54,713 nt of DNA, from the IMG/VR virus record IMGVR_UViG_3300037264_002389, positions 74,545 to 129,257 of that record. One strand, 5' to 3'. Under the pieces are notes generated by a model. That model was given only the letters and a program-made list of their open reading frames with translations. It had not been told where the DNA came from and ran no database searches. Positions 24,680 through 32,090 of the stretch are shown here, piece after piece. The position numbers and the translations under genes are program-made. Source of the DNA: a virus. Numbering within the stretch: the first letter of the stretch is position 1; every line of letters begins with the position of its first letter.

Positions 24680-25306
24680 ATGCTTGGGTATAAAACATCT
24701 GTAGAAAGAATTGCTGACATTAAGAAGGCTCGGTTAAATGGTTATTCTTTGAAGCAGATTTGTAAAATGTTCAATATGAGTAAATCAACTGTTTCTGGTT
24801 ATATTCAAGGGCTACGGAAAAATAATCCAACATCCGGTAGCGGGCGTTATATGAAGGAGTTGTGGCAAAATAGGTATTCCAAAATAATGCAAGAAGCATT
24901 AATCGAATTTGAGAAGATTAGGATCGATCCAGAAATGTCTTTGTTTATTGGTTTATATTGGGGAGAAGGATCGAAAGCTAATAAACATATTGGGATAACA
25001 AACAATGATCCAAGCATCATTAGATTATGTTATAAGATATTTCGAAAATTCAGTCCACATAAAATGATTTCGATTACCATATTTTGTTATCCTGACCATA
25101 ATAAAGAGGATTGCGAGAGATTTTGGAAGGCGTTGTTGAATGTTGAGACAGTGTCTATTCGTGATGCTTTGGATCAGCGGTCTAAACCAGCTACAGCACG
25201 AGTACGAGCACGATGCCCATTCGGTAGATGTGAAATGCGTTACTGTCATTGCGAATTTTATTGGCGTCTAATGACATGGTTGAAGTGTTTTAAAGAGTTA
25301 GTCTAA
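24680..25306 (+). CDS. HTH plus LAGLIDADG-like protein (possible homing endonuclease)
   Basis: 208 residues. Residues about 8-45 form a helix-turn-helix (IKKARLNGYSLKQICKMFN, then KSTVSGYIQ). A segment MSLFIGLYWGEGSK followed by IGITNNDPSIIRL resembles the single-motif LAGLIDADG-like fold (helix ending in a G-x-Y-x-G-E-G acid, then strand and helix). The C-terminus has clustered Cys/His/Arg residues. Its position between two halves of a tRNA gene is typical of mobile or homing elements. Activity is not proven. Confidence 0.65.
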   Translation: MLGYKTSVERIADIKKARLNGYSLKQICKMFNMSKSTVSGYIQGLRKNNPTSGSGRYMKELWQNRYSKIMQEALIEFEKIRIDPEMSLFIGLYWGEGSKANKHIGITNNDPSIIRLCYKIFRKFSPHKMISITIFCYPDHNKEDCERFWKALLNVETVSIRDALDQRSKPATARVRARCPFGRCEMRYCHCEFYWRLMTWLKCFKELV

Positions 25307-25329
25307 TACAAGAAGATAGACAAGCATAA

Positions 25330-25363
25330 GTAGGGAATACAGGTTCAATTCCTGTTAGGGGCT
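25330..25363 (+). pseudogene. interrupted tRNA A, 3' half
   Basis: Anticodon-stem 3' strand GTAGG, variable GAAT, T-arm ACAGG-TTCAATT-CCTGT and acceptor TAGGGGC complete the 5' half at 24530. No encoded CCA. Confidence 0.85.
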
Positions 25364-25376
25364 GTATTTTAATGAT

Positions 25377-25766
25377 ATGTTAACAATCAAGACATATTTA
25401 GCAGCATCGACAATACATGGTGTAGGCGTATTTGCAGGTGATAACATTAATAAAGGCATGATCGTCTGCTATTACAATCCATTATTTGATCAGGCACTGA
25501 CCCCAGAAGACATACTTAAATTTCCTAAACCAGTGCGCGAGTTTATAAGATCACATGCTTATTTAGACTCTAATCGTAATAGATATATCCTACTTGCAGA
25601 CAACGGCAAGTACATTAATCACCATAATATGCCAAATACTGATTGTGATGGCGATCACGATGTATCAAACAGAAGCATATTGTGTGGTGAAGAAATAACT
25701 AGCAATTACTTTACATTCGATGCCGAGGCCGCGATTAAACTTGGCCTAAAAAAGATTGAACCGTGA
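25377..25766 (+). CDS. SET-domain protein (putative lysine methyltransferase)
   Basis: 129 residues. IHGVGVFAGDNINKGMIV, YINHHNMPNTDC and ILCGEEITSNYFTF reproduce the SET core: GxG SAM loop, N-H-x3-P-N pseudoknot and GEE-x-x-x-x-Y. It is a compact, stand-alone SET protein like those in large DNA viruses and some phages. The target protein is unknown. No clear ribosome-binding site. Confidence 0.85.
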   Translation: MLTIKTYLAASTIHGVGVFAGDNINKGMIVCYYNPLFDQALTPEDILKFPKPVREFIRSHAYLDSNRNRYILLADNGKYINHHNMPNTDCDGDHDVSNRSILCGEEITSNYFTFDAEAAIKLGLKKIEP

Positions 25767-25777
25767 AGTCTATAGTA

Positions 25778-25852
25778 GCGGGTGTGATGTCAATGGCAGC
25801 ATGCAACTCTTCCAAAGTTGATGAGTGGGTTCGAATCCCACCTCCCGCGCCA
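25778..25852 (+). tRNA. tRNA-Gly(UCC)
   Basis: Anticodon loop CTTCCAA, T-loop TTCGAAT, CCA encoded. The acceptor GCGGGTG/CTCCCGC has one T-T mismatch. Confidence 0.9.
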
Positions 25853-25863
25853 TAAGGTGAATA

Positions 25864-26139
25864 ATGGCAATTCAAATTGGATTTAAAGAAGCCAACGTAA
25901 TTCTTAAAGCGCCACCAGGAATGGAGGAACAAGTAAGCACACTTGAAGTATACAGAGATGGAACATATTGTATCTCCAAATGGCAATTCAGCGATCAAGA
26001 GATTGATGAGATGAAAAAGAATGGAAATAAATGCTATTTAATGATTCTTGGATCTTCAATGCCGCCCGTAATTGTTACATCTCTTGACCCATTTAAGACC
26101 TATGGAATACTTAAGGAAAGGAATGAAAATGAAACCTGA
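25864..26139 (+). CDS. hypothetical protein
   Basis: 91 residues with an all-beta then helical look (MAIQIGFKEANVILKAPPG). Not recognised. It begins right after tRNA-Gly behind AGGTG. Confidence 0.6.
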   Translation: MAIQIGFKEANVILKAPPGMEEQVSTLEVYRDGTYCISKWQFSDQEIDEMKKNGNKCYLMILGSSMPPVIVTSLDPFKTYGILKERNENET

Positions 26140-26428
26140 AGAGAATGAATTAAATTTGTGGATCACAAAAAATGTCTGTGATTCAGATAGCCATGATTGG
26201 GATTGGATCAATAATGATATGATTAATCTCTGGCATAGACTTTTATCTCGTGGTTGGATAATCAATATGACATCGTTTTCATCTAATAACAAGTTTATGG
26301 CGACGATAACCGTACCTGGAGTTACACATAGCTCTGGTTATCAGGATTCACCTGGAATGGCATTGTGTTTAGTTGTGAAGAGTACGATTGAGTGGTTGAG
26401 AGAGAAGGGTAATTGGCACTGTGGCTGA
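26123..26428 (+). CDS. hypothetical protein, 3' end inside tRNA-Cys
   Basis: 101 residues from ATG 26123 behind AAGGAAAGG. It contains WDWINNDMINLWHRLLSRGW and a beta C-terminus. The last 14 nt overlap the start of tRNA-Cys. No known family. Confidence 0.6.
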   Translation: MKMKPEENELNLWITKNVCDSDSHDWDWINNDMINLWHRLLSRGWIINMTSFSSNNKFMATITVPGVTHSSGYQDSPGMALCLVVKSTIEWLREKGNWHCG

Positions 26429-26491
26429 ATGGTTAAAGCGCTCGCCTGCAAAGCGAGATTTTTGCCGGTTCGATTCCGGCCAGTGCCTCCA
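26415..26491 (+). tRNA. tRNA-Cys(GCA)
   Basis: Acceptor GGCACTG/CAGTGCC, anticodon loop CTGCAAA, T-loop TTCGATT, CCA encoded. Confidence 0.95.
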
Positions 26492-26492
26492 T

Positions 26493-26568
26493 GGTCCCTT
26501 AGCTCAGCGGTGAGAGCGCGATGCTCATAACATCAGGGTCACTGGTTCGAATCCAGTAGGGACCACCA
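26493..26568 (+). tRNA. tRNA-Met(CAU) or Ile2
   Basis: Acceptor GGTCCCT/AGGGACC, anticodon loop CTCATAA, canonical elbow, CCA encoded. It lies 1 nt after tRNA-Cys. Whether C34 is modified to lysidine (Ile) cannot be told. Confidence 0.92.
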
Positions 26569-26589
26569 TTATGCTGGTATTTAATTATT

Positions 26590-26940
26590 ATGGGATATGT
26601 GCCTCCACCTCCCCCACCAGGATCTGATATGGGATTGGTAAATCAAAAACACTACATTCACAGGCCAAAAGGACTAATTTATAGCCTAAAACGTGAAGGT
26701 GATTCTGGTCCTTTTTGTCCACAATGTGGGTCATCATTGAAGTCGCATTTTTTCTTGTTCAAGACCAAAAAGTGTATACACAAGCAATGTGGTAATTATT
26801 TTAATAGACACAATGAGCCATTTTTACCTCCACGACCCACGTGTGTGCCGGTTAAGCCGCAAGCTGGTGAGTCCGTGGTAGATTCATTACCCTTGATGTT
26901 ACCAAGTAAGCTTGGATTGCGCCAACTTGATCTTGATTAA
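26590..26940 (+). CDS. zinc-ribbon protein
   Basis: 116 residues. Proline-rich N-terminus (VPPPPPPGSD), then FCPQCGSSL ... KCIHKQCGNYF, a four-Cys zinc ribbon (residues about 42-68). Function unknown. Confidence 0.65.
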   Translation: MGYVPPPPPPGSDMGLVNQKHYIHRPKGLIYSLKREGDSGPFCPQCGSSLKSHFFLFKTKKCIHKQCGNYFNRHNEPFLPPRPTCVPVKPQAGESVVDSLPLMLPSKLGLRQLDLD

Positions 26941-26941
26941 T

Positions 26942-27017
26942 GGGGATGTAGCTCAGTTGGGAGAGCGACAGGCTGGCAGTCTGTAGGTCACGGGTTCGAC
27001 CCCCGTCATCTCCACCA
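26942..27017 (+). tRNA. tRNA-Ala(GGC)
   Basis: Acceptor GGGGATG/CATCTCC, anticodon loop CTGGCAG, T-loop TTCGACC, CCA encoded. It starts 1 nt after the zinc-ribbon stop. Confidence 0.95.
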
Positions 27018-27021
27018 CACT

Positions 27022-27362
27022 ATGAAAACAATCATCGCAGGTTCTAGAACAATCACGGATTATGAGCTTGTGAAAGCCGCAATAATCGCATCACAATTTA
27101 ATATACTGAAGTAATCTCTGGAACAGCACGCGGTGTTGATTCATTGGGTGAACGATGGGCCGAAGAGAACAACATACCAATTAGACGATTCAAACCAGAT
27201 TGGGATAAATTTGGTAAATCAGCAGGATACAAACGTAATGCAGAGATGGTTGAATGCGCTGATGCTCTCATAGCAATTTGGGACGGACAGAGTAGAGGTA
27301 CGGTTCACACAATTGGATTAGCACGAGTAAAGGGTTTACAGGTTTATGTCCACAAAACTTAA
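27022..27362 (+). pseudogene. frameshifted DUF2493 (SLOG-type) gene
   Basis: MKTIIAGSRTITDYELV opens the DUF2493 pattern but meets TAA at 27112. In the +1 frame the family continues: EVISGTARGVDSLGERWAEE, IPIRRFKPDWDKFGKSAGY, RNAEMVECADALIAIWDG, then SRGTVHTI. A single-base deletion near 27100-27106 (AATATACTGAAG) explains this; programmed frameshifting is possible but no slippery heptamer is obvious. SLOG proteins bind nucleotides or their derivatives. Confidence 0.8.
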
Positions 27363-27693
27363 GTGGTTCAAAAAGACACCAATCAAGCCAGGATATTATT
27401 GGTATATTGCTAGAGTTTATATTCTAATTCAGGCTGATGCTAAAGCAGATGGTTGTAAGGTTGGTAATATTTTCGATAGAGTTGGTTTAGCATTGATTAA
27501 CCGTGATTTCAACAATAAGGTTGATTATTATTGTCATATGTATGAAATGAAGCGTAAATCTAGGCGATTATTTGTGCCAATTTGGGTTAAGCTTAACCCG
27601 AAGGAAGTTGCATGGTGGGCTGGTCCGTTTGATCATGGTAGTGTGATTAGACCGAGGTTGTCTAAGAAGATTAATAGGTTGATTAATGATTGA
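27346..27693 (+). CDS. hypothetical protein
   Basis: 115 residues, basic, Trp/Tyr-rich (KPGYYWYIARVYI). It overlaps the 3' end of the DUF2493 frame by 17 nt. Not recognised. Confidence 0.6.
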   Translation: MSTKLKWFKKTPIKPGYYWYIARVYILIQADAKADGCKVGNIFDRVGLALINRDFNNKVDYYCHMYEMKRKSRRLFVPIWVKLNPKEVAWWAGPFDHGSVIRPRLSKKINRLIND

Positions 27694-27694
27694 T

Positions 27695-27765
27695 GCGGGT
27701 GTAGCATAGTGGGAATGCGCTAGCTTGCCAAGCTAGATAAGCGGGTCCGATTCCCGCCACCCGCT
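27695..27765 (+). tRNA. tRNA-Gly(GCC)
   Basis: Acceptor GCGGGTG/CACCCGC, anticodon loop TTGCCAA, T-loop TCCGATT, no encoded CCA. Confidence 0.92.
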
Positions 27766-27847
27766 GATAGTTCGATACTGATCCAAAACGGTTTTGGTTT
27801 GGTATGAATGATCAAGGCACGTCAACATCTTGGTGAAGATTCTTGAT

Positions 27848-27923
27848 GGTGAGTATGGTGTAGTGGTCTGCACACTTGCCTGTGGCGCAAGTGGTTCGGG
27901 TTCAATCCCCGATACTCACCCCA
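27848..27923 (+). tRNA. tRNA-His(GUG)
   Basis: Acceptor GTGAGTA/TACTCAC plus the His-specific G-1:C73 pair, anticodon loop CTGTGGC, T-loop TTCAATC, CCA encoded. Confidence 0.95.
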
Positions 27924-27936
27924 TTAAAATCCTTTT

Positions 27937-28010
27937 GGGCGTGTATTTCAATGGTAGAATACAACCATGACAAGGTTGAGATAGGTGTTCGATTCACCTC
28001 ACGCCCACCA
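27937..28010 (+). tRNA. tRNA-Val(GAC)
   Basis: Acceptor GGGCGTG/CACGCCC, anticodon loop ATGACAA, T-loop TTCGATT, CCA encoded. Confidence 0.93.
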
Positions 28011-28024
28011 TTAGGAGAGCGATA

Positions 28025-28267
28025 ATGTATTGGAAGCGTCCAGTAGATTTACCATCATATAATGGTAAATATTGGCCTGAAGGCGTGCCTAATGAAAGTG
28101 ATAAGTCTACTCCTGTCTTGATTGATTTCAATGATGAGAATGGTGAGAAGTTTTCGATTGTTTATACACATGTTCAAATTGGTGAGATTGTTAAACGTAC
28201 TGGTGGCGTGTGGTTTCCATATATTCCATTAGGAGTTTCGATTGGGCCAGGGCTTAAATCCGACTGA
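28025..28267 (+). CDS. small hypothetical protein
   Basis: 80 residues with AGGAGAG upstream. It begins MYWKRPVDLPSYNGKYWPEG; a beta pattern follows. Not recognised. Confidence 0.6.
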   Translation: MYWKRPVDLPSYNGKYWPEGVPNESDKSTPVLIDFNDENGEKFSIVYTHVQIGEIVKRTGGVWFPYIPLGVSIGPGLKSD

Positions 28268-28302
28268 CTGCAGCAACGGTGCGCGCTGAAAAGCCGTTAC
28301 AT

Positions 28303-28392
28303 ATGCGGACTAATCTAGGCAATGGAAGGAGAAAAAGACTAGCAGAATTACATGAATATAAGCGAAGAATTTTAGGAACAGAAAGTCATTAA
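28303..28392 (+). CDS. possible short basic peptide
   Basis: 29 codons ending just before tRNA-Ala(UGC); Lys/Arg-rich (NGRRKRLAELHEYKRR). There is no strong ribosome-binding site, so it may be a gene remnant rather than a functional peptide. Confidence 0.3.
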   Translation: MRTNLGNGRRKRLAELHEYKRRILGTESH

Positions 28393-28394
28393 TT

Positions 28395-28469
28395 GGGGAT
28401 GTAGCTCAGTGGGAGAGCATCTGCTTTGCAAGCAGAGGGTCGCGGGTTCGACTCCCGCCATCTCCACCA
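28395..28469 (+). tRNA. tRNA-Ala(UGC)
   Basis: Acceptor GGGGATG/CATCTCC (identical to tRNA-Ala(GGC)), anticodon loop TTTGCAA, T-loop TTCGACT, CCA encoded. Confidence 0.95.
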
Positions 28470-28484
28470 ACAGGAGGACGTAGA

Positions 28485-28658
28485 GTGCGCCAAATGAACA
28501 TCAGAGAAGCCAAAGTAGTAAGCGAGATGCTTAAAGCAAAATTCAATGTTAACCAAACACCAGAACATCTAAAAACACTATCACGTAGAGGTCAATTAAG
28601 TAAAGTAACACGTGGCGATAAAAAGATAGAGGATGCGATTAGGGAGATATTAACATAA
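28485..28658 (+). CDS. small hypothetical protein
   Basis: 57 residues from GTG 28485, chosen because AGGAGG lies 7 nt upstream; an in-frame ATG is at 28494. Helical and basic. The stop overlaps the next start (TAATG). Confidence 0.55.
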   Translation: MRQMNIREAKVVSEMLKAKFNVNQTPEHLKTLSRRGQLSKVTRGDKKIEDAIREILT

Positions 28659-28843
28659 TGGGTAAGAAACGTCGTCCCAACCCAGGTTCAGATAAAGCGA
28701 TTGCATTAGGTTGTACATGCCCAGTCCTTGATAATTGTCATGGGGCTGGATATCTTGGTATGAAGAATGTATTCGTTAGGAATGGTGGATGCCCATTACA
28801 TCCGGCTATTAAAAGGAAAATACCAGGGAAGTCGGTAGGGTGA
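28658..28843 (+). CDS. conserved phage Cys-rich small protein
   Basis: 61 residues. The pattern PGSDKAIALGCTCPVLDN, G-x-G, FV...GGCPLHP recurs in phages without assigned function; the Cys and His residues may bind zinc. The 3' end overlaps tRNA-Phe by 10 nt. Confidence 0.75.
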   Translation: MGKKRRPNPGSDKAIALGCTCPVLDNCHGAGYLGMKNVFVRNGGCPLHPAIKRKIPGKSVG

Positions 28844-28908
28844 TGTAGTGGTCTGCATACCTGCCTGAAAACCAGGAAGTGGAGGTTCAATTCCTCCTCC
28901 TACCACCA
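28834..28908 (+). tRNA. tRNA-Phe(GAA)
   Basis: Acceptor GGTAGGG/TCCTACC, anticodon loop CTGAAAA with a C31-C39 mismatch closing the loop, T-loop TTCAATT, CCA encoded. Confidence 0.9.
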
Positions 28909-28920
28909 TTGAGGTGAACC

Positions 28921-29355
28921 ATGCTGGCACTTGATCAATGCATTAAAGGGCACATATACGAAGTTCATTCTAGGAATCTACACATAACTGTTTATGATGG
29001 TAAGGATGGTTTTATTGGTATACGACAAAAGTTCGATGATCGATATTTGTTTACTGAGTATCATTGGGATAAAGGTGGTACTGTTAAAGTTCTCAAAGAA
29101 ATTGGTGTATTACCACCTGATATTGAAGCAAGAGACGATCTTGGCACGATTGATGATGTGTCTGGTCGTATGATGGAAATGGATTCTGAGGCTGTTAATC
29201 CTAATAATCTTGGGCCTGGTGTTATGCGTAGTCCTGGTTGGTGGAGGTTTGTTGGTGGTGAGGTTGCGCCAAAGATTCCTGATTGTTTGCCTAGAGTTAA
29301 GGCGAATCGAGCGTTATTTGATTATTTAGATAAGATGAAATCGGACCATGATTAG
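28921..29355 (+). CDS. hypothetical protein
   Basis: 144 residues with GAGGTG upstream. The N-terminal beta domain contains GFIGIRQKFDDRYLFTEYHWD; the C-terminus is helical. Not recognised. Confidence 0.6.
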   Translation: MLALDQCIKGHIYEVHSRNLHITVYDGKDGFIGIRQKFDDRYLFTEYHWDKGGTVKVLKEIGVLPPDIEARDDLGTIDDVSGRMMEMDSEAVNPNNLGPGVMRSPGWWRFVGGEVAPKIPDCLPRVKANRALFDYLDKMKSDHD

Positions 29356-29362
29356 ATAATCC

Positions 29363-29440
29363 GCTCTCGAAGTCGAAGAAGCCGAGACGCCTCCCTGTCA
29401 CGGAGGAGATAAGCCGGTGCGAGTCCGGTCGAGAGCGCCA
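29363..29440 (+). tRNA. tRNA-Asp(GUC)
   Basis: Acceptor GCTCTCG/CGAGAGC, anticodon loop CTGTCAC, CCA encoded. The D-loop has AAGCC (A18-G19) and the T-loop is TGCGAGT (G55-C56). Confidence 0.92.
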
Positions 29441-29499
29441 TTGATTCCCTTACCACCATTATCTGATTAGATACTATAACATAGGGGTGCTACTTGATC

Positions 29500-29718
29500 A
29501 TGAAGGGTAACAAGAGATTGGAGATACAGTCTGCGAAGCGATCATATAAGACGCCAAAGTTGTTTATTGGTATGGAAGAAACGAACATAGATGAGTTTGA
29601 AAGTCGGTGTTGTAATTTTCCACTTAGCATTGAGCCACTCTGTAGGGTTGCATGTGGCAATTGTGGTAAGAGTGTTAGATTTCCGAGATATGTAGGCAAG
29701 CCAAAACAGCTTTCCTGA
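29500..29718 (+). CDS. small zinc-ribbon-like protein
   Basis: 72 residues from ATG 29500. A basic start, then SRCCNF ... CRVACGNCGKSVRF, a probable zinc site. Not recognised further. Confidence 0.55.
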   Translation: MKGNKRLEIQSAKRSYKTPKLFIGMEETNIDEFESRCCNFPLSIEPLCRVACGNCGKSVRFPRYVGKPKQLS

Positions 29719-29735
29719 AGGAAATAGGAGGTATC

Positions 29736-30707
29736 ATGAGTGAGTTTAAATGCCCAGTGGTTAGATTAGGACAAATAGAAAAACATCCGAACGCAGACAC
29801 ACTAGGAATAACTAAGATCTATGATTATCCTTGCATAGTCAAATTGGGAGAATTTCAATCAGGCGATTTAGTGGCATATATCCCAGTGGATGCAGTAGTA
29901 CCAACTCAAGATTTACGTTTCGCGTTTCTTAAAGATCATCCACGGATTAAAGCACGAAAACTTCGTGGATATTTCTCCATGGGATTAATCATTAAAGCAG
30001 AGCCAGATTGGAAGGAAGGCGATGATGTAACGCAAGTGCTTGGTATAAAGAAATATGAATCGCCACAGCCATTATCAACAGGAGGCGATAACGAGCTAGA
30101 TCCAGGTCATATGCCAACTTATACAGACATAGAAGGATTACGACGCTGGCCTGATGTTCTAAAAGATGGTGAAGAAGTGGTTGTTCTAGAGAAGATTCAT
30201 GGAGCCAATGCCAGATATCTACATCACGAAGGTCGTCTGTGGGTTGGTAGTCATAATGGAATTAAGAAGGAGAGCGAGGAGTCAGTATGGTGGAGAGCGG
30301 CTAGGCAGTATAAATTAGCCGATAAATTAGCCGAGTATCCAGGGATAGCCGTTTATGGCGAGGTGTATGGTTATGTTCAGGATTTAAGATATGGAGCACA
30401 GAAAGGCCAAGTCTCAATGATATGTTTTGATGCTTTGGATATAAAGACAAGGACTTATCTTGATTGGATGGACTTTGTTGATCTAATGAAGAGACTTGAT
30501 TTGCCGGTGGTGCCTATAATTCATCAGGGAGGATGGGATAAATCTAAGGTTCAAGAGTGGTCTAATGGTAAGTCTTTGATGCCTTTTGTGGATCATATAC
30601 GGGAGGGGTTTGTGGTCAAGCCAGTTAAATTTCGGTATGATCCACAGATTAGTAGGGTTATCCTAAAGAGGCACGGTGAGGATTATTTAACCAGAAAGGA
30701 AGGTTAA
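29736..30707 (+). CDS. RNA ligase, DRB0094-like family
   Basis: 323 residues. N-terminal OB-like domain (PVVRLGQIEKHPNADTLGI). Nucleotidyltransferase motifs: motif I EKIHGAN with the adenylated Lys153, YGEVYGYVQDL (motif IIIa region), EGFVVKP (motif IV) and a terminal VILKRHG (motif V). The family seals RNA ends using ATP. Its position inside the tRNA array suggests repair of tRNAs cut by host anticodon nucleases. AGGAGG precedes the ATG. Confidence 0.9.
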   Translation: MSEFKCPVVRLGQIEKHPNADTLGITKIYDYPCIVKLGEFQSGDLVAYIPVDAVVPTQDLRFAFLKDHPRIKARKLRGYFSMGLIIKAEPDWKEGDDVTQVLGIKKYESPQPLSTGGDNELDPGHMPTYTDIEGLRRWPDVLKDGEEVVVLEKIHGANARYLHHEGRLWVGSHNGIKKESEESVWWRAARQYKLADKLAEYPGIAVYGEVYGYVQDLRYGAQKGQVSMICFDALDIKTRTYLDWMDFVDLMKRLDLPVVPIIHQGGWDKSKVQEWSNGKSLMPFVDHIREGFVVKPVKFRYDPQISRVILKRHGEDYLTRKEG

Positions 30708-30919
30708 TGTTAACTTACGATTGTTCTGAAGTACCATGGTCGGTAGCTTATTCTTTATTGATTTGCAGGTTTTGTAGACATAATAAGAATGGCGATGTTA
30801 CTATTTGTCCTTCCTGTCAACAGAAAATTGCCGGTGTAGCTCAAGCAGAAGAGTGTCTGCCTCGTAAACAGAAGACGAAGGTGCAACTCCTTCCACCGGC
30901 TCCAGACCCAAAAATATAA
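30707..30919 (+). CDS. small zinc-finger protein overlapping tRNA-Thr(CGU)
   Basis: 70 residues; ATG overlaps the RNA-ligase stop (TAATG). ICRFCRHNKNGDVTICPSCQQK is a clear C4 ribbon. The last 25 codons are the tRNA-Thr gene read through, so the original C-terminus was probably shorter. Confidence 0.55.
   Translation: MLTYDCSEVPWSVAYSLLICRFCRHNKNGDVTICPSCQQKIAGVAQAEECLPRKQKTKVQLLPPAPDPKI
30830..30904 (+). tRNA. tRNA-Thr(CGU)
   Basis: Acceptor GCCGGTG/CACCGGC, anticodon loop CTCGTAA, CCA encoded. Elbow A18-G19 (AAGCAG) with T-loop TGCAACT (G55-C56). Confidence 0.9.
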
Positions 30920-30921
30920 AT

Positions 30922-31179
30922 ATGGAATGGATACCTCAAATTGGACAAAGAGTCCGGAGCATTGTGGACAATGAAGACCTCGATATTAATGAAGGTGATA
31001 CTGGTATTGTCCTATATGTTATAGGCCCAATGGCCGGTCGATATGGTGTACGAGTAAAATGGGATAAAATGGCGATCAGTAATAAAGGTCAATCGATTAA
31101 TAAGATTGCTCAGGTTGGTTCCACAGATCTTGAACCCATTGATATTACGCCTGAGCTAATTGCTCAATCAATTGAATAA
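30922..31179 (+). CDS. small SH3/KOW-like hypothetical protein
   Basis: 85 residues beginning MEWIPQIGQRVRSIVDNED and including GDTGIVLYVIG and GVRVKWDK, a small beta-barrel pattern. Function unknown. It ends 1 nt before the truncated tRNA-Asp. Confidence 0.6.
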   Translation: MEWIPQIGQRVRSIVDNEDLDINEGDTGIVLYVIGPMAGRYGVRVKWDKMAISNKGQSINKIAQVGSTDLEPIDITPELIAQSIE

Positions 31180-31240
31180 GCTCACGAAGGCGAAGTAGTC
31201 GAGCCGTCACCCTGTCACGGTGAAGAAAGCCGGTGCAACT
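31180..31240 (+). pseudogene. truncated second tRNA-Asp(GUC)
   Basis: GCTCACG, D-arm with TAGT, anticodon arm with CTGTCAC and the T-stem 5' half GCCGG plus loop TGCAACT are present. The T-stem 3' strand and the expected CGTGAGC acceptor are missing; the sequence changes abruptly to a coding remnant. Confidence 0.85.
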
Positions 31241-31382
31241 ATCGCAGAATTTGTAAAGACGCTGAAGCTAAATCAAAATATAATATTCTCTGCAAACCAT
31301 GTAATACTCTACATTATGTCCAACAAATTTTGAAAATTAGCGGTCATAAGATAACATGGACATTCGACGCCGGGGTCGTCTA
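31241..31382 (+). pseudogene. 3' remnant of a zinc-knuckle protein gene
   Basis: From the tRNA-Asp breakpoint one frame reads RRICKDAEAKSKYNILCKPC, then NTLHYVQQILK and ITWTF, ending at TAA inside tRNA-Thr(UGU). The Cys pattern is of the kind found in small phage zinc proteins. There is no start codon, so the 5' end is lost together with the tRNA-Asp 3' end: a deletion scar. Confidence 0.65.
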
Positions 31383-31442
31383 ACGGTAAGATGCGAAGCT
31401 TGTACCTTCGCGATCTGGGTTCAATTCCCAGCCTCGGCTCCA
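31369..31442 (+). tRNA. tRNA-Thr(UGU)
   Basis: Acceptor GCCGGGG/CCTCGGC, anticodon loop CTTGTAC, T-loop TTCAATT, canonical G18-G19, CCA encoded. Confidence 0.92.
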
Positions 31443-31496
31443 CCTTAAGAACCGGATGTTACTCGATAAATATAAGTCATGAGAGGGAGGTGAGCA

Positions 31497-32090
31497 ATGG
31501 TCCTGACAGCGCCAGTTCTCCAACTCAATAAGAACTGGGTCCCAATCGAAGTAATCACCGTAGCCCAGGCTATGGAGAAGATCTTTACTGGTCGAGCACG
31601 GGCCATTGAAGTTGATAACTTTAATCTCCATAACTTCGAGTCCTGGTCGCAGTTAGCTGCTCTGAAGAATCAGCCAGGGATTCGGACCGCTACTCTGTAT
31701 CTTAGGGTACCAGAGGTGGTTGTTCTGACTAATTACGGTGAAACGCCAGATAAGCATTTGGCGTTTTCTCGGTCTAACATCTACAAGAGGGATAGGAATA
31801 CCTGTCAATATTGTGGTGTGAGGCCAGGTACGAGTGAGTTGACGATTGACCATATCATTCCCCGCAGCAGGGGAGGCAAAAGCACATGGCTGAACTGCGT
31901 GCTTGCCTGTATTACTTGTAATAGAAAGAAGGCCGATAGGACGTTGGCTGAGTCTGGTTTAAGGTTGAGACACCAGCCAATTAAACCTGAGTGGAGTCCT
32001 AGGATTGTTCTTGCCAGGGTTAGGAATATTCCGGTTAGTTGGGAGAGATTTGTTTCGAATGCATACTGGGATCAGGAATTGAAAGAGTAG
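31497..32090 (+). CDS. HNH endonuclease, bacterial chromosomal type
   Basis: 197 residues. CQYCGVR, LTIDHIIPRSRGGKSTWLN and CITCNRKKADRT form a zinc-stabilised HNH nuclease with the catalytic His in DHIIP. The N-terminal LQLNKNWVPIEVITVAQAM and FSRSNIYKRDRNTC match a family widespread on bacterial chromosomes. It is GC-richer than the phage background, so it was probably acquired. GGGAGG precedes the start. Confidence 0.88.
   Translation: MVLTAPVLQLNKNWVPIEVITVAQAMEKIFTGRARAIEVDNFNLHNFESWSQLAALKNQPGIRTATLYLRVPEVVVLTNYGETPDKHLAFSRSNIYKRDRNTCQYCGVRPGTSELTIDHIIPRSRGGKSTWLNCVLACITCNRKKADRTLAESGLRLRHQPIKPEWSPRIVLARVRNIPVSWERFVSNAYWDQELKE

Noticed and set aside
24530-25363. Ordinary group I intron in a tRNA
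   Set aside because: The insert contains a complete second tRNA, and I cannot identify the P/Q/R/S core or a clear U-to-G splice boundary; left open as an interrupted tRNA.
27766-27847. Possible extra tRNA between Gly(GCC) and His(GUG)
   Set aside because: No acceptor pairing or T-arm could be found; the 82 bp appear empty.
30707-30919. Programmed overlap of a protein with tRNA-Thr(CGU)
   Set aside because: More simply the gene lost its original stop; the C-terminal residues are just translated tRNA.
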